Source of the DNA: Vanrija pseudolonga
Taxonomy: Eukaryota; Basidiomycota; Tremellomycetes; Trichosporonales; Trichosporonaceae
Direction of reading: 5' to 3'
Assembly: GCF_020906515.1 (NCBI RefSeq)
Contig: NC_085851.1
Span: 1,426,001-1,490,000, forward strand
Length of the DNA stretch: 64,000 nucleotides
The translations under genes were made by a program, and so were the position numbers. The notes below the pieces were generated by a model. The model saw only the letters and a list, made by a program, of their open reading frames with translations. It did no database searches and was not told where the DNA came from. Each line of letters starts with the position of its first letter. Position 1 is the first letter of the stretch. Below, piece by piece: positions 1 through 10,778 of the stretch.

Positions 1-309
1 AGTGCCAGTGACCGACACCTCGCAGCTGCCCTTGTCCTGCGAGAAGTGGATCACGCCGGCGACGCCGCCGGGGCCGGCGAGGACGGAGACGGCCTGGGAG
101 GTAGTGTCAGTGGTGGGCACGGTGAGGGGTTGGGTGACACGCGCCGCGCGGGGGTGACGGTTTTGGCTTCGGCCGGCTTGGCTTCTTTCTGCCGCCGCCG
201 CCCCCGCTCAGCGCCCACTCACATGGATCGTGTTGGCCCAGTATCCGTTCTCGGCGACGGCGAGGGGCGCGAGGGCGGCGGCAGCAGCGACGACCTTGGT
301 GAAGAGCAT
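1..309 (-). CDS. Secreted Cu/Zn superoxide dismutase, 3' part outside the window
   Basis: Cu/Zn superoxide dismutases convert superoxide to hydrogen peroxide and oxygen. Two exons are visible. Exon 1 (309-223) encodes MLFTKVVAAAAALAPLAVA, a typical signal peptide, then ENGYWANTIH, and ends at a GTGAGT donor. Exon 2 (93 down to the window edge) begins after a CAG acceptor and reads AVSVLAGPGGVAGVIHFSQ followed by DKGSCEVSVTGT, which matches the first two beta strands of the Cu/Zn SOD fold (family pattern A-V-x-V-L-x-G-x-x-x-V-x-G-x-I-x-F). The junction is in phase 0. The copper-binding histidines and the disulfide cysteine partner lie beyond the edge, so activity cannot be judged. The signal peptide suggests an extracellular or wall-attached form. 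It is divergent from the dehydrogenase gene at 1864. Confidence 0.68.
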
Positions 310-1863
310 GGTAGCGGTGGGTGGTGGTGGTTCAAAGTGTGTGTTGCTGGGGGGGATGAGTCTTTTGTGATTCCCGTGAGGCCTTTTGTAACTCGCCTTT
401 GACACTAGCAGGTTGAACAACAAAAGGGGGCAATGTAGCAGAGTGATGCGGCTGTCCTGCCCTGGTCCTGCCCTCGGCGTCTGGTCGTAATGCGCTGCGT
501 TCAAGGTTCCTTTAGTCCCACAGAGGTACAGAGGGTGGTGGCTGCTGCCGCGCTGTGTGGGTTCAAAGTTCGGGAAGGACGAGCAAGACACAGGCACCTG
601 CCGTTTCAGTTCTCGACAACCAACAACCAACGACGACGACGACGACGACGACAACCAGCTTTATGCCTTTCCCGCGGCTCTCACCAGCCAGGCCCCTTGA
701 ACTGGGACCTATTTGTGGCGTTGAGCGGTGCATCCCATTGACAAAGCAGGATGCATTGGCGGCGAGCAGCCTACAGCCTACAGCCGAGAGAGCATACAGA
801 CAGACCCCTCGTCGTTATCCGTAGGCTCGTTGACGTTATTGCCTCGGCGTCGGCCGGTGCCTGGATTCCGACGCCACGCCGCCAGGCCAGTCCTTGGCCC
901 TCTTTGCAGTACTGTACGCCCCATGCGGTGCGCGCGGTGCTCGTCGCCGGGGTCGGGTCCGACAATGCATGCTCGGCGTCGGCCGTCTCGGCGCTCGCTG
1001 CACGAGTAGCGAGCATACGGCTATGGGTGGTGGGTGGGCGGGGCACAGTATCACGCGCGCCAGCACGGTGGGCGGGTGGGCCATGGGCCACCTTCCTCGC
1101 GGGCAACGCTCCAAGGCGGGCTGCCAGGCGAGATGACTGCTGAGCCTGCACCCTGCTCGAGGAAGGCGAGGAAGGCGATGAAGGGGACGATCACATGTGT
1201 GACTCGAGGTGACTCGGCTGCGAGCCAAGCGCAGCACTACGATGCATAAATGGGTCAAGAGTGAGCCGGACTGCGGGTGGGCACGACGCCTCACGCGGAT
1301 GAGCGAGGGGCCGCAGGGGGTTCCGCCGCCGCCCGGTGTTTTATCAGATATTGCCTAGGTTGTTGTCCCAATGCCCCTGCCCGCGAGACAAGTATACAAG
1401 TAGCTGCGATCGCACGAGCCGTGCGACGCTTGCGGTGACGCCGACGACGACGACGCGCACGACGCTCACTGGGAATGAGGCGCAGCGGACAAGTTATTTA
1501 TGGGCCAGGCGATACAGCCGGCTGCCTTGTTGTTCTCCAGAAGTCGACCAACTTGACGACGCGCTCGGGCCATAACGTGGAATGCATCGACGCGATTCTC
1601 AGCTCATGCACTGGCGCATCACTCAACCTGTGCAGGTAGAGACCACCTCGGCTCTGCCGAGTCTGGGTGGCTCAGCACGAGCCAGCCTGGAGAGAAGCGA
1701 GCGCACGAGCAACAACGACTGCAGCCCCCACCTCCACTGTGTGGACTTGTCCTCGCCGAATTCCGGGACCCCATAAGCACAATGACGTCGGGGCCTCCAA
1801 CCTCAACTTCAAAAGTCGACCAGCTGTGTCTTCCTCAACTCTACACACCCTCCCCACAACACA
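310..1863. other. Intergenic, divergent promoter region
   Basis: About 1.55 kb between two divergent genes. It holds a pure ACG trinucleotide run at 630-652 and an AT-rich patch at 1493-1502. No open frame here has coding character or splice-linked exons. Confidence 0.6.
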
Positions 1864-3008
1864 ATGGCAGCAGCAGTAGCACGCAAGCACGCCCTCGTGA
1901 CGGGCTCGACGTCGGGTATCGGGCGGGGCATCGCGACGGCGCTCGCGGCGGCCCGGTACGACATCACGCTCAACGGCTTTGGGAACCCCGACGACATTGC
2001 CGCGCTGCACAAGGAGCTCGAGACATTCTACGGCGTCAAGGTGCGCTACTCGAACGCGGACATGAGCAAGCCCGCCGAGATCAAGACTATGATCGAGCAG
2101 GCTATTGCGGATGGCGGGTTGGACGTGCTGGTTAACAATGCTGGCGTGCAGCATGTGTCCCGGGTCGAGGTGAGTGAGCGGGGTGAGCGGGGCAGCCACA
2201 GGCGGCACGGGGACCGGACGGAGCGCGGCACCACTGGCAGCACCACTGGTCCTGAGCCTACGCCTGTTATAGGACGCCGGTGTCCCTCGCATGAGGGAAG
2301 GCGGCAATGAGTGCAGCGCGGCGAGCTCGTCGCGCGCTCCACCGAACATTCGACGACCTGGTCCGAGCGCGCAGGCTCCCCCTTCCCCCAACGGATATCC
2401 GCTCACCCACCATAGGACTTTGCAGACGACGCATGGGACCGGGTCATCTCGATCAACCTCTCGTCCGCGTTCCACACGAGCAAGCACGCCCTCCCGCACT
2501 TCCAGGCCAAGGGGTGGGGCCGGATCGTCAACATTGCCAGTGTACACGGCCACATTGGGAGCACGAACAAGGCGGCGTATGTGGCTGCCAAGCATGGGAT
2601 CGTGGGGTTGACCAAGGTGCGTGTGGTGACACGGAGCGGCGGCGGGCGTCAAGTCTTTCTCTGAGTGGAGTGAGCCCAGCCGTCCTCACGCCGTCCTCCC
2701 CACCCCACCCCCCGCTCACACCCCAGGTCCTCGCCCTCGAGAACGCAAACCAAGGCATCACCGCCAACGCAATTTGTCCCGGCTGGGTGCTCACCCCGCT
2801 CGTGAAGGAGCAGATCGAGGCGCGCGCAGCCAAGAATGGCACGACGGTGGAGCACGAGACGAATGCGCTGCTGGGCGAGAAGCAGCCCATGCTCAAATTT
2901 ACTACGCCGGAGAAGATTGGCGCGACGGTCGTGTTCCTGTGCAGCGATGCCGCCGACACGATCACGGGGTCGAGCTTGACCGTGGATGGGGGATGGACGG
3001 CGCAGTGA
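1864..3008 (+). CDS. 3-hydroxybutyrate dehydrogenase, SDR family
   Basis: This enzyme oxidises (R)-3-hydroxybutyrate to acetoacetate with NAD. Three exons (1864-2169, 2416-2616, 2727-3008) give 262 residues, the usual length for the soluble bacterial-type 3-HBDH. The Rossmann motif TGSTSGIG is at residues 13-20 and NNAG lies near 92-95. The catalytic triad is S144, Y157, K161 in IASVHG...YVAAK. The segment CPGWVLTPLV and the C-terminal GSSLTVDGGW are typical of the family. The join VSRVE/DFADDAW at intron 1 (246 nt, long for this locus) fits the family alignment; intron 2 is 110 nt. No targeting signal is evident, so a cytosolic ketone or 4-carbon acid role is inferred. Another SDR of the same subgroup remains possible. 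Confidence 0.85.
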
Positions 3009-4726
3009 GCCGCCGCGCGCCGCGCACCACCGAGGCGGGCGGGTGACTCTGCCGACGTAGAATGTGTAGAAGCAGCCTAGAGCGGTACTGGGGCGTGCCA
3101 TGGAGCTGCGCCACCCACACGACCTGCATGCGCCGGCCTTGCCACAATGCACACACACAACAACGCTACGGCTTTGCCGCCCCCGGGCCCGAAATGGGCC
3201 ATGGCCTCTCTCTCGAACATGCTTATCCGAGCCACACCGACCTGGCCCGGGGCCAAACAGTGGTAGCTGCCGGCCTGCCGATCCGGGGCACGACCCCGTT
3301 CCAGCCCCGACACAAACAAAGCGCTCGGCGCGTCAGCCTTCCTGCACTTATGCGGCTTGGCGCGGCGCCGACGACGAGCGGGGATAGGCTGGGTCGGTGT
3401 CGTCTGCCCGCACGGTGCGGTTTGGGGTGCTCGGTGCCGCTGCGAGGTGGAGGCGGCGTGAGTGGGTCTCCAAGTATGGCTGTGGCCAAGGTCATGCGGG
3501 CAGGTGGCAGATTGATGACGCACCTCCCTCACAGCGGCGGCAGCACAAGCCGCCGCCCCCGCGCAATCAGTGCCAGTCCCGCAGCTGCACACTCCTTAAT
3601 ACACGCGTCCCTTCTGCGCCAAGGGGAAGGAACTCCCGCAGCCACACACGCAGCGGTGACAACCTTGCGCCGAGCGGGGCGGGCTCGGTGCTCGGTGCTG
3701 GGTGCAAGTGACGTTGAGTACACACACATGCATAGCGAGCGAGCGAGCGAGCGAATGCACTCCGCACCCACCGATGCCAGGCCAGGCCAGCATGCATGCC
3801 ATGCCGTGGTGCATGGTCCAGCCCTGTTCTGCTCGCCGTAAACAAACACACATCCCTCATGCACCCCAAAACGCGCCATCGCGCGCCAAGCCGCGGGACG
3901 CGGGGGGCTAAGGTTTCGTGTCTTGCTTGGCGCGTGCGTCCCTGTGGCACTCTGTCCGTCAATCCGTCACCTCTCCCTTCCTTGCCCTCACGCCCTGCCT
4001 TCCCGTGCATGCGTGCGTGCGTACGTGCGCCTGCGGGCAGGCCAACGGGCGTAAACATGCGTAAACAGACGCGTCGAGCAGCATACACCGCACAGTCTCC
4101 AGCGAATCGGTACTCGTTCGTGGCGCTTGGCATTGTGGCTCGGCGTCGTCGTACGCTGCAGCAGCGGGGCGTTGGCGCTGCTGCTGGTGGTGCTATCGCT
4201 CTGTGCTGGCTGGCTGGCTCCTCAGACGCAGATATCGCCCGCCCCGCAGCACACGGCCAAGACCACCAGCCAAGCCCACTGAAACGCATAGTGCAGCCAA
4301 GACACGCCGCGCCGCTCACCACCACTCGCGCGCTGCCAGCCGCCTGCGCTTGGCGCGCGCGGCGGCCCGCTCAATGCATAGGCACTGCGCTGCACGTTCC
4401 GCTACTCACTGCTCCTGCCAAGATGGCGCGGCAGGCCGTGGTGCGTACCGCTCCCCTGGTAGAATGATGTGGTGTGTCGCTCTGTTGGGCAAGTGTGTGT
4501 CTGCTGGGCGTGGCTGGTGCTGGTGGAATAAAAGGCAGCGAGGACACCAACACCCTCGTCTTCACGGATTCCCCTCTACCACACTTGAGCCAACTACATA
4601 CGACCGATACGACCCCGGCTGGCCCAGCGTCGTTGCCACACACACTCGTTATCGACACTCATTGGAATCGACCCACCCCCCACCGACACCTCTTCACCCC
4701 CACCGCCACATCGCCACACCACAACG
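3009..4726 (+). other. Intergenic, promoter of the 4727 gene
   Basis: About 1.7 kb. It contains a GCGA tandem repeat at 3737-3755 and AATAAAAGG at 4527-4535, a possible TATA element some 190 nt before the next ATG. Open frames on both strands are low-complexity and have no recognisable domain. Confidence 0.55.
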
Positions 4727-5728
4727 ATGAAGTTCACGCCCCTTCTCTCTGTCCTCCCCCTCCTTGCGCTTGCTGCGCCGACCCTCGCTGCCCCGGCCTC
4801 GGCCCACGGCAACCGCGTCGCGCGCCACGTTGCGCCCGTCGCACAGGCGCAGAACGTCCACCTCGTGCGCCGCGGCAAGGCGCCCAAGAAGTGCGGCGTC
4901 CCCGACCCCGTCGACGACGAGGACGACGAGGCCCCCGCCGCCGAGGGCCACACCGAGGCGCCTGCCCCTGAGGCCCAGCAGCCCGCTCCCGAGGCTGAGA
5001 AGGCCGCTGAGGAGAAGCCCGCCGAGGAGAAGCCGGCCGAGGAGACCCCCGCCGAGGAGTGGAAGGAGGAGCACCCCGAGGGCTTCCACGACGAGGGCAA
5101 GCACCCCGAGGAGCAGCAGAAGCCAGAGCAGGAGCAGGCCAACCCCAACTTTGGGCACAACCTCAACGCTGCGCCGGTGCCTGAGCACAAGGAGGAGCAC
5201 AACGAGTGGAAGCCCGAGGAGGAGCACAAGGCCGAGTGGAAGCCTGAGGAGGAGCACAAGGAGGAGTGGAAGGCTCCCGAGGAGGAGCACAAGGAGGAGT
5301 GGAAGCCCGAGGAGAACCACAACAACAACAACAATGGCGGCGGCCACAGCGGCGAGGTCTTCAGCGGCAAGGCGACGCACTACAACGTGCTCAACCCGTG
5401 GGAGAACGAGGGCTACCCCGCCGGCACTGTGGCGTGCGACAACGACCGCAAGTTCAACAATGGCGAGATCTTTGTCGCGATGAACTGGCGCCAGTACGAC
5501 GCCGGCGGCGGCCGCAACGGCGTGTGCTGGCGCCAGGTCCGCATCACCGACGAGAGCACGGGCAACTCGCAGGTCGCGCAGGTCGTCGACCGCTGCGGCG
5601 GCGGCGCGCACGGCTCCCAGTGGGAGACGTGCAAGTGGGGCGACCTCGACCTGTCCGAGCCGCTCTGGAAGGCGCTGCACGGCGACAACAACCGCGGTGT
5701 CTTTGACATCAAGTGGTCGTGGGTGTAA
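4727..5728 (+). CDS. Secreted double-psi beta-barrel (barwin/RlpA-like) protein with Glu-rich repeat linker
   Basis: A single-exon gene of 333 residues. Residues 1-21 form a signal peptide (MKFTPLLSVLPLLALAAPTLA). Residues about 65-205 are an acidic, disordered region with Pro-Ala-Glu repeats and about five copies of an EEHKEEWK-type unit. The C-terminal 120 residues are a six-strand double-psi beta-barrel: FSGKATHYNVLNPW, AGTVACDND, the conserved VVDRCGGG and GDLDLSEPLW. The last motif carries the Asp that aligns with the expansin/barwin catalytic position. Four cysteines in this domain could form disulfides. Related fungal proteins act at the cell wall or on plant tissue, usually without proven enzymatic activity. 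The motif NFGHNLNAAP lies in the linker and recurs in the convergent paralogue at 6921-7874. The ATG follows a CA-rich leader. Confidence 0.85.
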   Translation: MKFTPLLSVLPLLALAAPTLAAPASAHGNRVARHVAPVAQAQNVHLVRRGKAPKKCGVPDPVDDEDDEAPAAEGHTEAPAPEAQQPAPEAEKAAEEKPAEEKPAEETPAEEWKEEHPEGFHDEGKHPEEQQKPEQEQANPNFGHNLNAAPVPEHKEEHNEWKPEEEHKAEWKPEEEHKEEWKAPEEEHKEEWKPEENHNNNNNGGGHSGEVFSGKATHYNVLNPWENEGYPAGTVACDNDRKFNNGEIFVAMNWRQYDAGGGRNGVCWRQVRITDESTGNSQVAQVVDRCGGGAHGSQWETCKWGDLDLSEPLWKALHGDNNRGVFDIKWSWV

Positions 5729-6920
5729 GGACGCCGCCGAGAGGCGGCGTCGCGGCGGGCGTGGTTTCGCCACATTCGAGCCACGCCACACCGCCACACC
5801 ACACCAACCAACCAAACCAAACCAACAACCTGACTCGACCGACTCTTCCCCCCCCCTTCTCCTTCAGCACCCTCTGGTAGGGCCCGTCGGCGCCGCGCCG
5901 ACACGCTAGCGACACGCGCGTACGCCGCGCCGCCGACCTTGCGACACGAGCTGCTGGCTGCGGGTGGGCGGGCTCGCTCGCTCCTTGCTGCCTGCCCGCC
6001 CGCCCGTCGCCGCTCGCGATGCCGCCTTGTTGTATCGCGATGCACTGTGTTGTGCCTTTATCGAGTGTGCTGTTATGACGCCGCCACATAGAGATATAGA
6101 TGGGTGATGGATGCCATGGTATATGATTGCGGCGGCCGTGGGGACGGAGCTGAGCTGGCGGGCGTTGCTACTACTGACTGCGCCTCGGCGGCGTCGCATC
6201 CACTCATCTGCGCAGATCTCGGCGCCGTAGCCACGACCGCGAGTCTTCGACGTCGTACCTGCTCATCGCACCGTTCACCTCGCCCAACATTACCTCTCTG
6301 CAATGCGTCGTACCTCGCCCGCACTGCTGGAACATTGGACCACTGGAACGCGAAAACCTGCCACCAAAAAAGCGAGCGTACGACGAGCCTCTGGACCTGA
6401 CACCGCGCAGGCACAAGTTCGGAGGCACCAGTTCGTATGAGATGAATAGGGTTTCAAGCTGCACTGCCTGCTTTCACACTGTGAAAGGCACAGTGACGCA
6501 GGTTTGTGCTTGACGACGCGCGGTGACGGGAGGGCGGGCGGGTCTCCCGTAATCCTGCAGTGTGCGGCGAAGCAAGCACATCCTCGTCCACGCTCTCCAG
6601 CCACGTCACGCCACGCAGAAGCAGCTAGCAACGCGCCGCAAGCACACGCCACACCAACACGCCATACGCTCGCTGGTCAAGAGTACAACACTGTGTGCAT
6701 AGGAGATAACACTGCCTGATACCGGTCAGGCCCAGTGCGCACGCAGGTAGTATGATGCAGTATATAAGCCCTGGTCTATAGATGGTGGCTCCGCGCTACT
6801 GGGAGCGACGCGTGAGCCACTCGCACAGAGGCAGGGAGGGGGGAGGGGAGGGGGTAGGTTTGCCGCCGGGACAAGTCTACGTGGTGATAGCAAGCCAAAA
6901 AAGAGAAGCAGTTTACGCGC
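5729..6920. other. Intergenic between convergent paralogues, with an orphan TATA box
   Basis: About 1.2 kb between the 3' ends of the two barrel-protein genes. AACCAAACC-type repeats follow the first stop (5806-5830). A good TATA box, TATATAAG, lies at 6761-6768 on the plus strand, but no plus-strand gene follows it. I see no coding gene here. Confidence 0.5.
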
Positions 6921-7874
6921 TTAGAGGAACTTCCAGTCGGCCTGGAAGATGCCGTCGTTGGTGTTGCCGTTGTGGAGGGCGTTCCAGACAGGAGGGGTGA
7001 GGTCGACGTGGCCGTACTCGCAGCCGGCGCAGCGGTCGACGATCGTGACCTGCTGGACGTTGCCAGTCTTCTGGTCCTTGATCTCAATCTTCTTGCCGCA
7101 AGCCGAGCCGCCCTGGTAGTGGGCGTCGCCAACAGCGGCGATCCAGTCGTTGTCGGTGTACTTGGCACCCGAGCAGGCGACGGCGCCAGAGTAGCCGTGG
7201 TTCTCTCCGGGGTTCTGGACAGAGTAGAACGAGACCTTGCCCTGGATGTTGTAGCCACCCGAGCCAGAGTTCTGGGGCTTGTCATCCTGCTGGGGCTTGT
7301 CCTGGGGCTTCTGCTCCTGGGGCTGCTCCTGGGGGTTCTGGTCCTGCTGCTGCTGGTCCTGGTTCTGGTTGGCAGACTGGTCGGGCTGCTGCTGCTGGTC
7401 CTGCTGAGGCTGGTCCTGCTGCTGCTGGCCCTTCTTGCCGCCCTTGGAGCCCTTGGTGGGGGTAGGGGCGGCGGGGGCAGCGTTGAGGTTGTTGCCAATG
7501 TTGTCGTTGGCAGCCGAGGTGGTGGCGGCGGCCTCCTCAGTCGAGGTGGTGGTAGCAGCCTCCGAGGTGGTGGTGGTGGTGGTGGTAGGGGCGGCCTCGG
7601 TGGTGGTGGTCGAAGGAGCAGCCTCCGAGGTGGTGACAGCCTCGGTGGTGGCGGCCTCAGTCACGGCGACGGTGGTCGTGGTAGGGGCAGCCTCCGAGGT
7701 GGTGGTAGGCTCGACGGCGGCCGAGGTCGAGGGGCGGGCGCACTTATTGGCGTTGCGACGAACGAGCTGGGCACGAGCGACGGGGAGGAGGTGGCCCTGG
7801 TCGATGGGGGCAGCCTCAACGACGGTAGCGAGGAGGGCCAGGACGGCGAGGGTGGTCGACTTGGAGAACATCAT
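6921..7874 (-). CDS. Secreted double-psi beta-barrel protein with Thr/Gln-rich linker
   Basis: A single-exon paralogue of the gene at 4727, 317 residues. It opens with a signal peptide (MMFSKSTTLAVLALLATVVEA); the second Met is an equally possible start. Residues about 50-130 are Thr/Ser/Ala/Glu-rich, with TTTTSEAA-type repeats likely to be O-glycosylated. They are followed by NIGNNLNAAP, a Gly-Lys patch and a Gln/Asp/Pro-rich stretch (about 148-205). The C-terminal barrel holds NIQGKVSFYSVQNPGE, the cysteines of AVACSG and GSACGKK, the core VDRCAGCEYGHVDL and FQADWKF. The order signal / dibasic RR / NLNAAP / disordered spacer / barrel is the same as in the neighbour, though the spacers have nothing else in common. 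Wall-associated or effector-like roles are plausible but not shown. Confidence 0.85.
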   Translation of the reverse strand: MMFSKSTTLAVLALLATVVEAAPIDQGHLLPVARAQLVRRNANKCARPSTSAAVEPTTTSEAAPTTTTVAVTEAATTEAVTTSEAAPSTTTTEAAPTTTTTTTSEAATTTSTEEAAATTSAANDNIGNNLNAAPAAPTPTKGSKGGKKGQQQQDQPQQDQQQQPDQSANQNQDQQQQDQNPQEQPQEQKPQDKPQQDDKPQNSGSGGYNIQGKVSFYSVQNPGENHGYSGAVACSGAKYTDNDWIAAVGDAHYQGGSACGKKIEIKDQKTGNVQQVTIVDRCAGCEYGHVDLTPPVWNALHNGNTNDGIFQADWKFL

Positions 7875-10778
7875 CTTGAACGAGGGGGGTTTTCGAAACG
7901 AAGGTCGGAAAAACGGGCGAAAATGAAAGCGAGAGAGAGATGAGACTCTGAGTTGTCTGAGATTGATCTACGGTAGCGAGCACTGGTCCAGCCAGAGAAC
8001 GTTGCTGTCGAGAGGGTTAGTCGGGGGGTGGTGGTTGGTGGGATGAAGAAAGAGAGACAAGTCAAGGGCGGGGAGGGGGAAACGTTTAGTACCAGGAATC
8101 GCAGTAGCGGTCAACTCAGAGACTGTGCAAAAAGGGTCACCGGGATGAGGGTGTACAACGACGGAGCGCTCTGGGAGTCACAACGAGGGTGTTGCGGTGA
8201 CCCGCGAGGTGGTGGGTGACCATGAGGGTGGGAGGGAGGGAGGGGGGGTTGGCCGCGAGGCTGCTCTTTCGGGGGTGGTGTGTCCGCAAGCCACAGGGTG
8301 GATCGGCGAGGTTACCCAGGCCGCGTCTGCCTCTGTATCCTCTGTGCTAGAGCCCCACATCCCCTCCTAGATTCTTGTTCCTCAAAGGGGTGACTTAGAG
8401 CTGTCGACAAATGTTCTCGGGTTGCAGGCGTCGTACCGCGAGTGGATGCGCGAAACGCGGGATAGGCCGGTTTGTCCCTGGAACGTAAAGTGGGCCCTGG
8501 TTTCCATCAAACCGGCGGTGTGTGGCCTCTGGCCGTGTGCCTCTGGCACTCTTGCCGCTCGCCTTGCCGCTGGGATGCCGCCGCCGCCGCGCCGTGCGCC
8601 ACCCCCTACCGCGGGCAACATGCTTGTTGTGTGTGCGCAGCTTGAGTCGTCAAGGTTGGGATGATGGCAGACGCGTCGCTGTGTAAAGCCTCCGATCATG
8701 ACGAAACGTCCCGTGTGTTGGACACGTCCGTGCACTCAAACGGTACACCCCGCTGTCCGTGTGCAAATGAACGTCCTGCATCCGTGCATTAGTGCTGTGA
8801 GGTTTACAGCAAACACTGCAGCGGCCAGACCAGACCGCCATGTCCAACGGTTAAAGATGAGGGTGGTCGCGTTGGATCGGTGCCGAGGGTCCTCCCTGAA
8901 GGCAACACCAACGAGGCGCAACTGCCAAGACTTGGTGTCCAACGTGGGTTTGGTCAAATTTCTCTGCTCTGATGCCTTGGACTGCCCCCCATTCTCCGAC
9001 CCTCTCGACGCCTCGACGCGGCTAGACTCTAATACTGCGCAAAGGTTGTCTTGGCATGCGCGGTCGGTTCTGGTAATCCGATGCTCGGATGCTGCATTAC
9101 CAGCGGCACCAGACCGAATATTATTGTTGCACTAATGCATAACAATACTCCGTTACTGGCAAGTGTTCCGGTCATGTGAGTCGTTAGCACTACTCGGCTC
9201 GTTGCCAGCGACGGATGCGACGTCGTCGGTGTCGAGTGTCTTGGCTGGCTGGCTGGCTGGCTGGGCCAGGCTGGGCTGGTACCCACGCCGAGCTCGCTTG
9301 CCTGCTAGGTGCCACCACCACCACGCCGCCGCCAACTCGGCCTTGTGCCGGCATGTCTCAGCGTGTCCATGGCTCTGGTCGCTTCCCAAGCCACCCAATA
9401 TATGCCTGCGCCCAGCAATGGCCAGGCCTGCAGTCTTGGCGCCGTGGATTAGGATAGCGAGGACCACCCCCCTTCCAAAGGACCCCGCAAGCGGCGACCC
9501 TGCCGCCGTCCGCCGCCGCCGCTAGCACCACGAGCTCCAACACCCTGGTTTGTATTGCCGCGCTCGATGGTGCCATATTACAACCCTGCGTGCCAGCATG
9601 CTAATGCGTGCGTGCTCACGCAAGTGCAAGGCAAGGAAATGGGGTCGTGGCTAGGTCCAGGTCATCTCACAAGTGGACGCATAAGCATGGGCGGAAGGGA
9701 TTCAAATGAGGGGCGGGAGTGAAAGGCACAGGCGTACAGTGAGGCAGGCAGGGTGCACCATGTGGCAGCCACGCGAGGAGGGTTGTTCGGACGGACTCCC
9801 GAGGACACCGAGCGAATGGCAGCAGCGATGCGGTGCGGCGTGGGCCTCACTGCCAAGCAGACCTTGTATTAGTGGTGACCTCGTCAAAAGCTTTTCGAGG
9901 TGGTTCCATGGCAGTCGCATAGTGGTAAGGGCTTACACATACCGAGGGTTGGCGAGCGCCACAATGGGGGTTAGGGGGCGGTATTAGCGATAGAGCCATG
10001 AATAAGGCGCAAAGTGTAATGCTGCCACGGAGCTTGAGCTTGGGAGGAGGGCCGGCTGCCTGGGCGGCGGTGGTGCGGGCAGGTCAGCGGCAGTGGTAAG
10101 GGCTTGCTTGCGCCTACCCAGCGTCAGCGGCGCCGTGCGGTTTGTCGCCGGGCCTGAGGAGGTTGTCGTCGCTGCGACAAACATGATCAACAGTGCGCTT
10201 ATGTAACCCCGTCCACCTCGTCAACCTTGTTCAACTCGGAGAGGGGGAAAAGCTGCTTCTCGAAGCCGACAGTGAGATCAAGGAGCACGGCTGGCAAACC
10301 CACCGGCCCACCGTGGCACCCTCGCATGTATCAGCAGCGACGACGGCGAGCTCACCATCTCCCGCGAGGAGCACGACATGACCGCCGGCCTCGGCTATGT
10401 CCTGGTGTGGCTGCTGTCTGATCCCACTGACACTGTGCACCGCTGGTGACCACAACCACACTCACGTCTCTATCACGTCTGCAAAGAAGCCGATGTCGCC
10501 ATGACCGGCGGGCAGGTGGGCACTGATGTTGCTGTCCACAATGAGGATGTGGCACTCACTCCCACCAGCGAGTCAGCTCGTCGGCCTCTTCGGCACATCA
10601 TTGCACATGCACGCAGCCGGACTGCACCGATACACGCCACTGCGGATGCCAGTGGCGTGAGAGATGCAATAGTCGCGCATCGTCCGTCGGGGATGTGGCG
10701 AGTGCGAGCTGGGAGCGTGGCGGCGCTGGCTGGTCATAAAGCCAGTCGCGCCAGCACTGACTACCCCACGCACACACA
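7875..10778. other. Long gene-free stretch
   Basis: About 2.9 kb with no convincing gene on either strand. It contains a TGGC tandem repeat (9242-9264). The phrase CAGTGGTAAGGGCTTGC (around 10090) closely repeats CATAGTGGTAAGGGCTTAC near 9920. CATAAAG at 10735-10741, 38-44 nt before the next ATG, may serve as a TATA element. Open frames are short, Arg/Ala/Pro-rich and lack splice-supported continuations. A non-coding RNA cannot be excluded. Confidence 0.5.

Noticed and set aside
1672-2652. 326-codon minus-strand frame opposite the 3-hydroxybutyrate dehydrogenase
   Set aside because: It runs through the introns of the sense gene and shows no protein signature.
3567-4325. 252-codon minus-strand frame in an intergenic region
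   Set aside because: Cys/Arg/Ala-rich, no domain, no splice sites that extend it sensibly.
6972-7943. 323-codon plus-strand frame opposite the second barrel protein
   Set aside because: Composition is Gly/Leu/Val with no fold; it arises from the Thr/Gln repeats of the sense gene.
9905-10150. Two tRNA-start-like phrases with GTGGTAAGGGCTT
   Set aside because: Neither is followed by a B box or a T arm, and no cloverleaf can be drawn.
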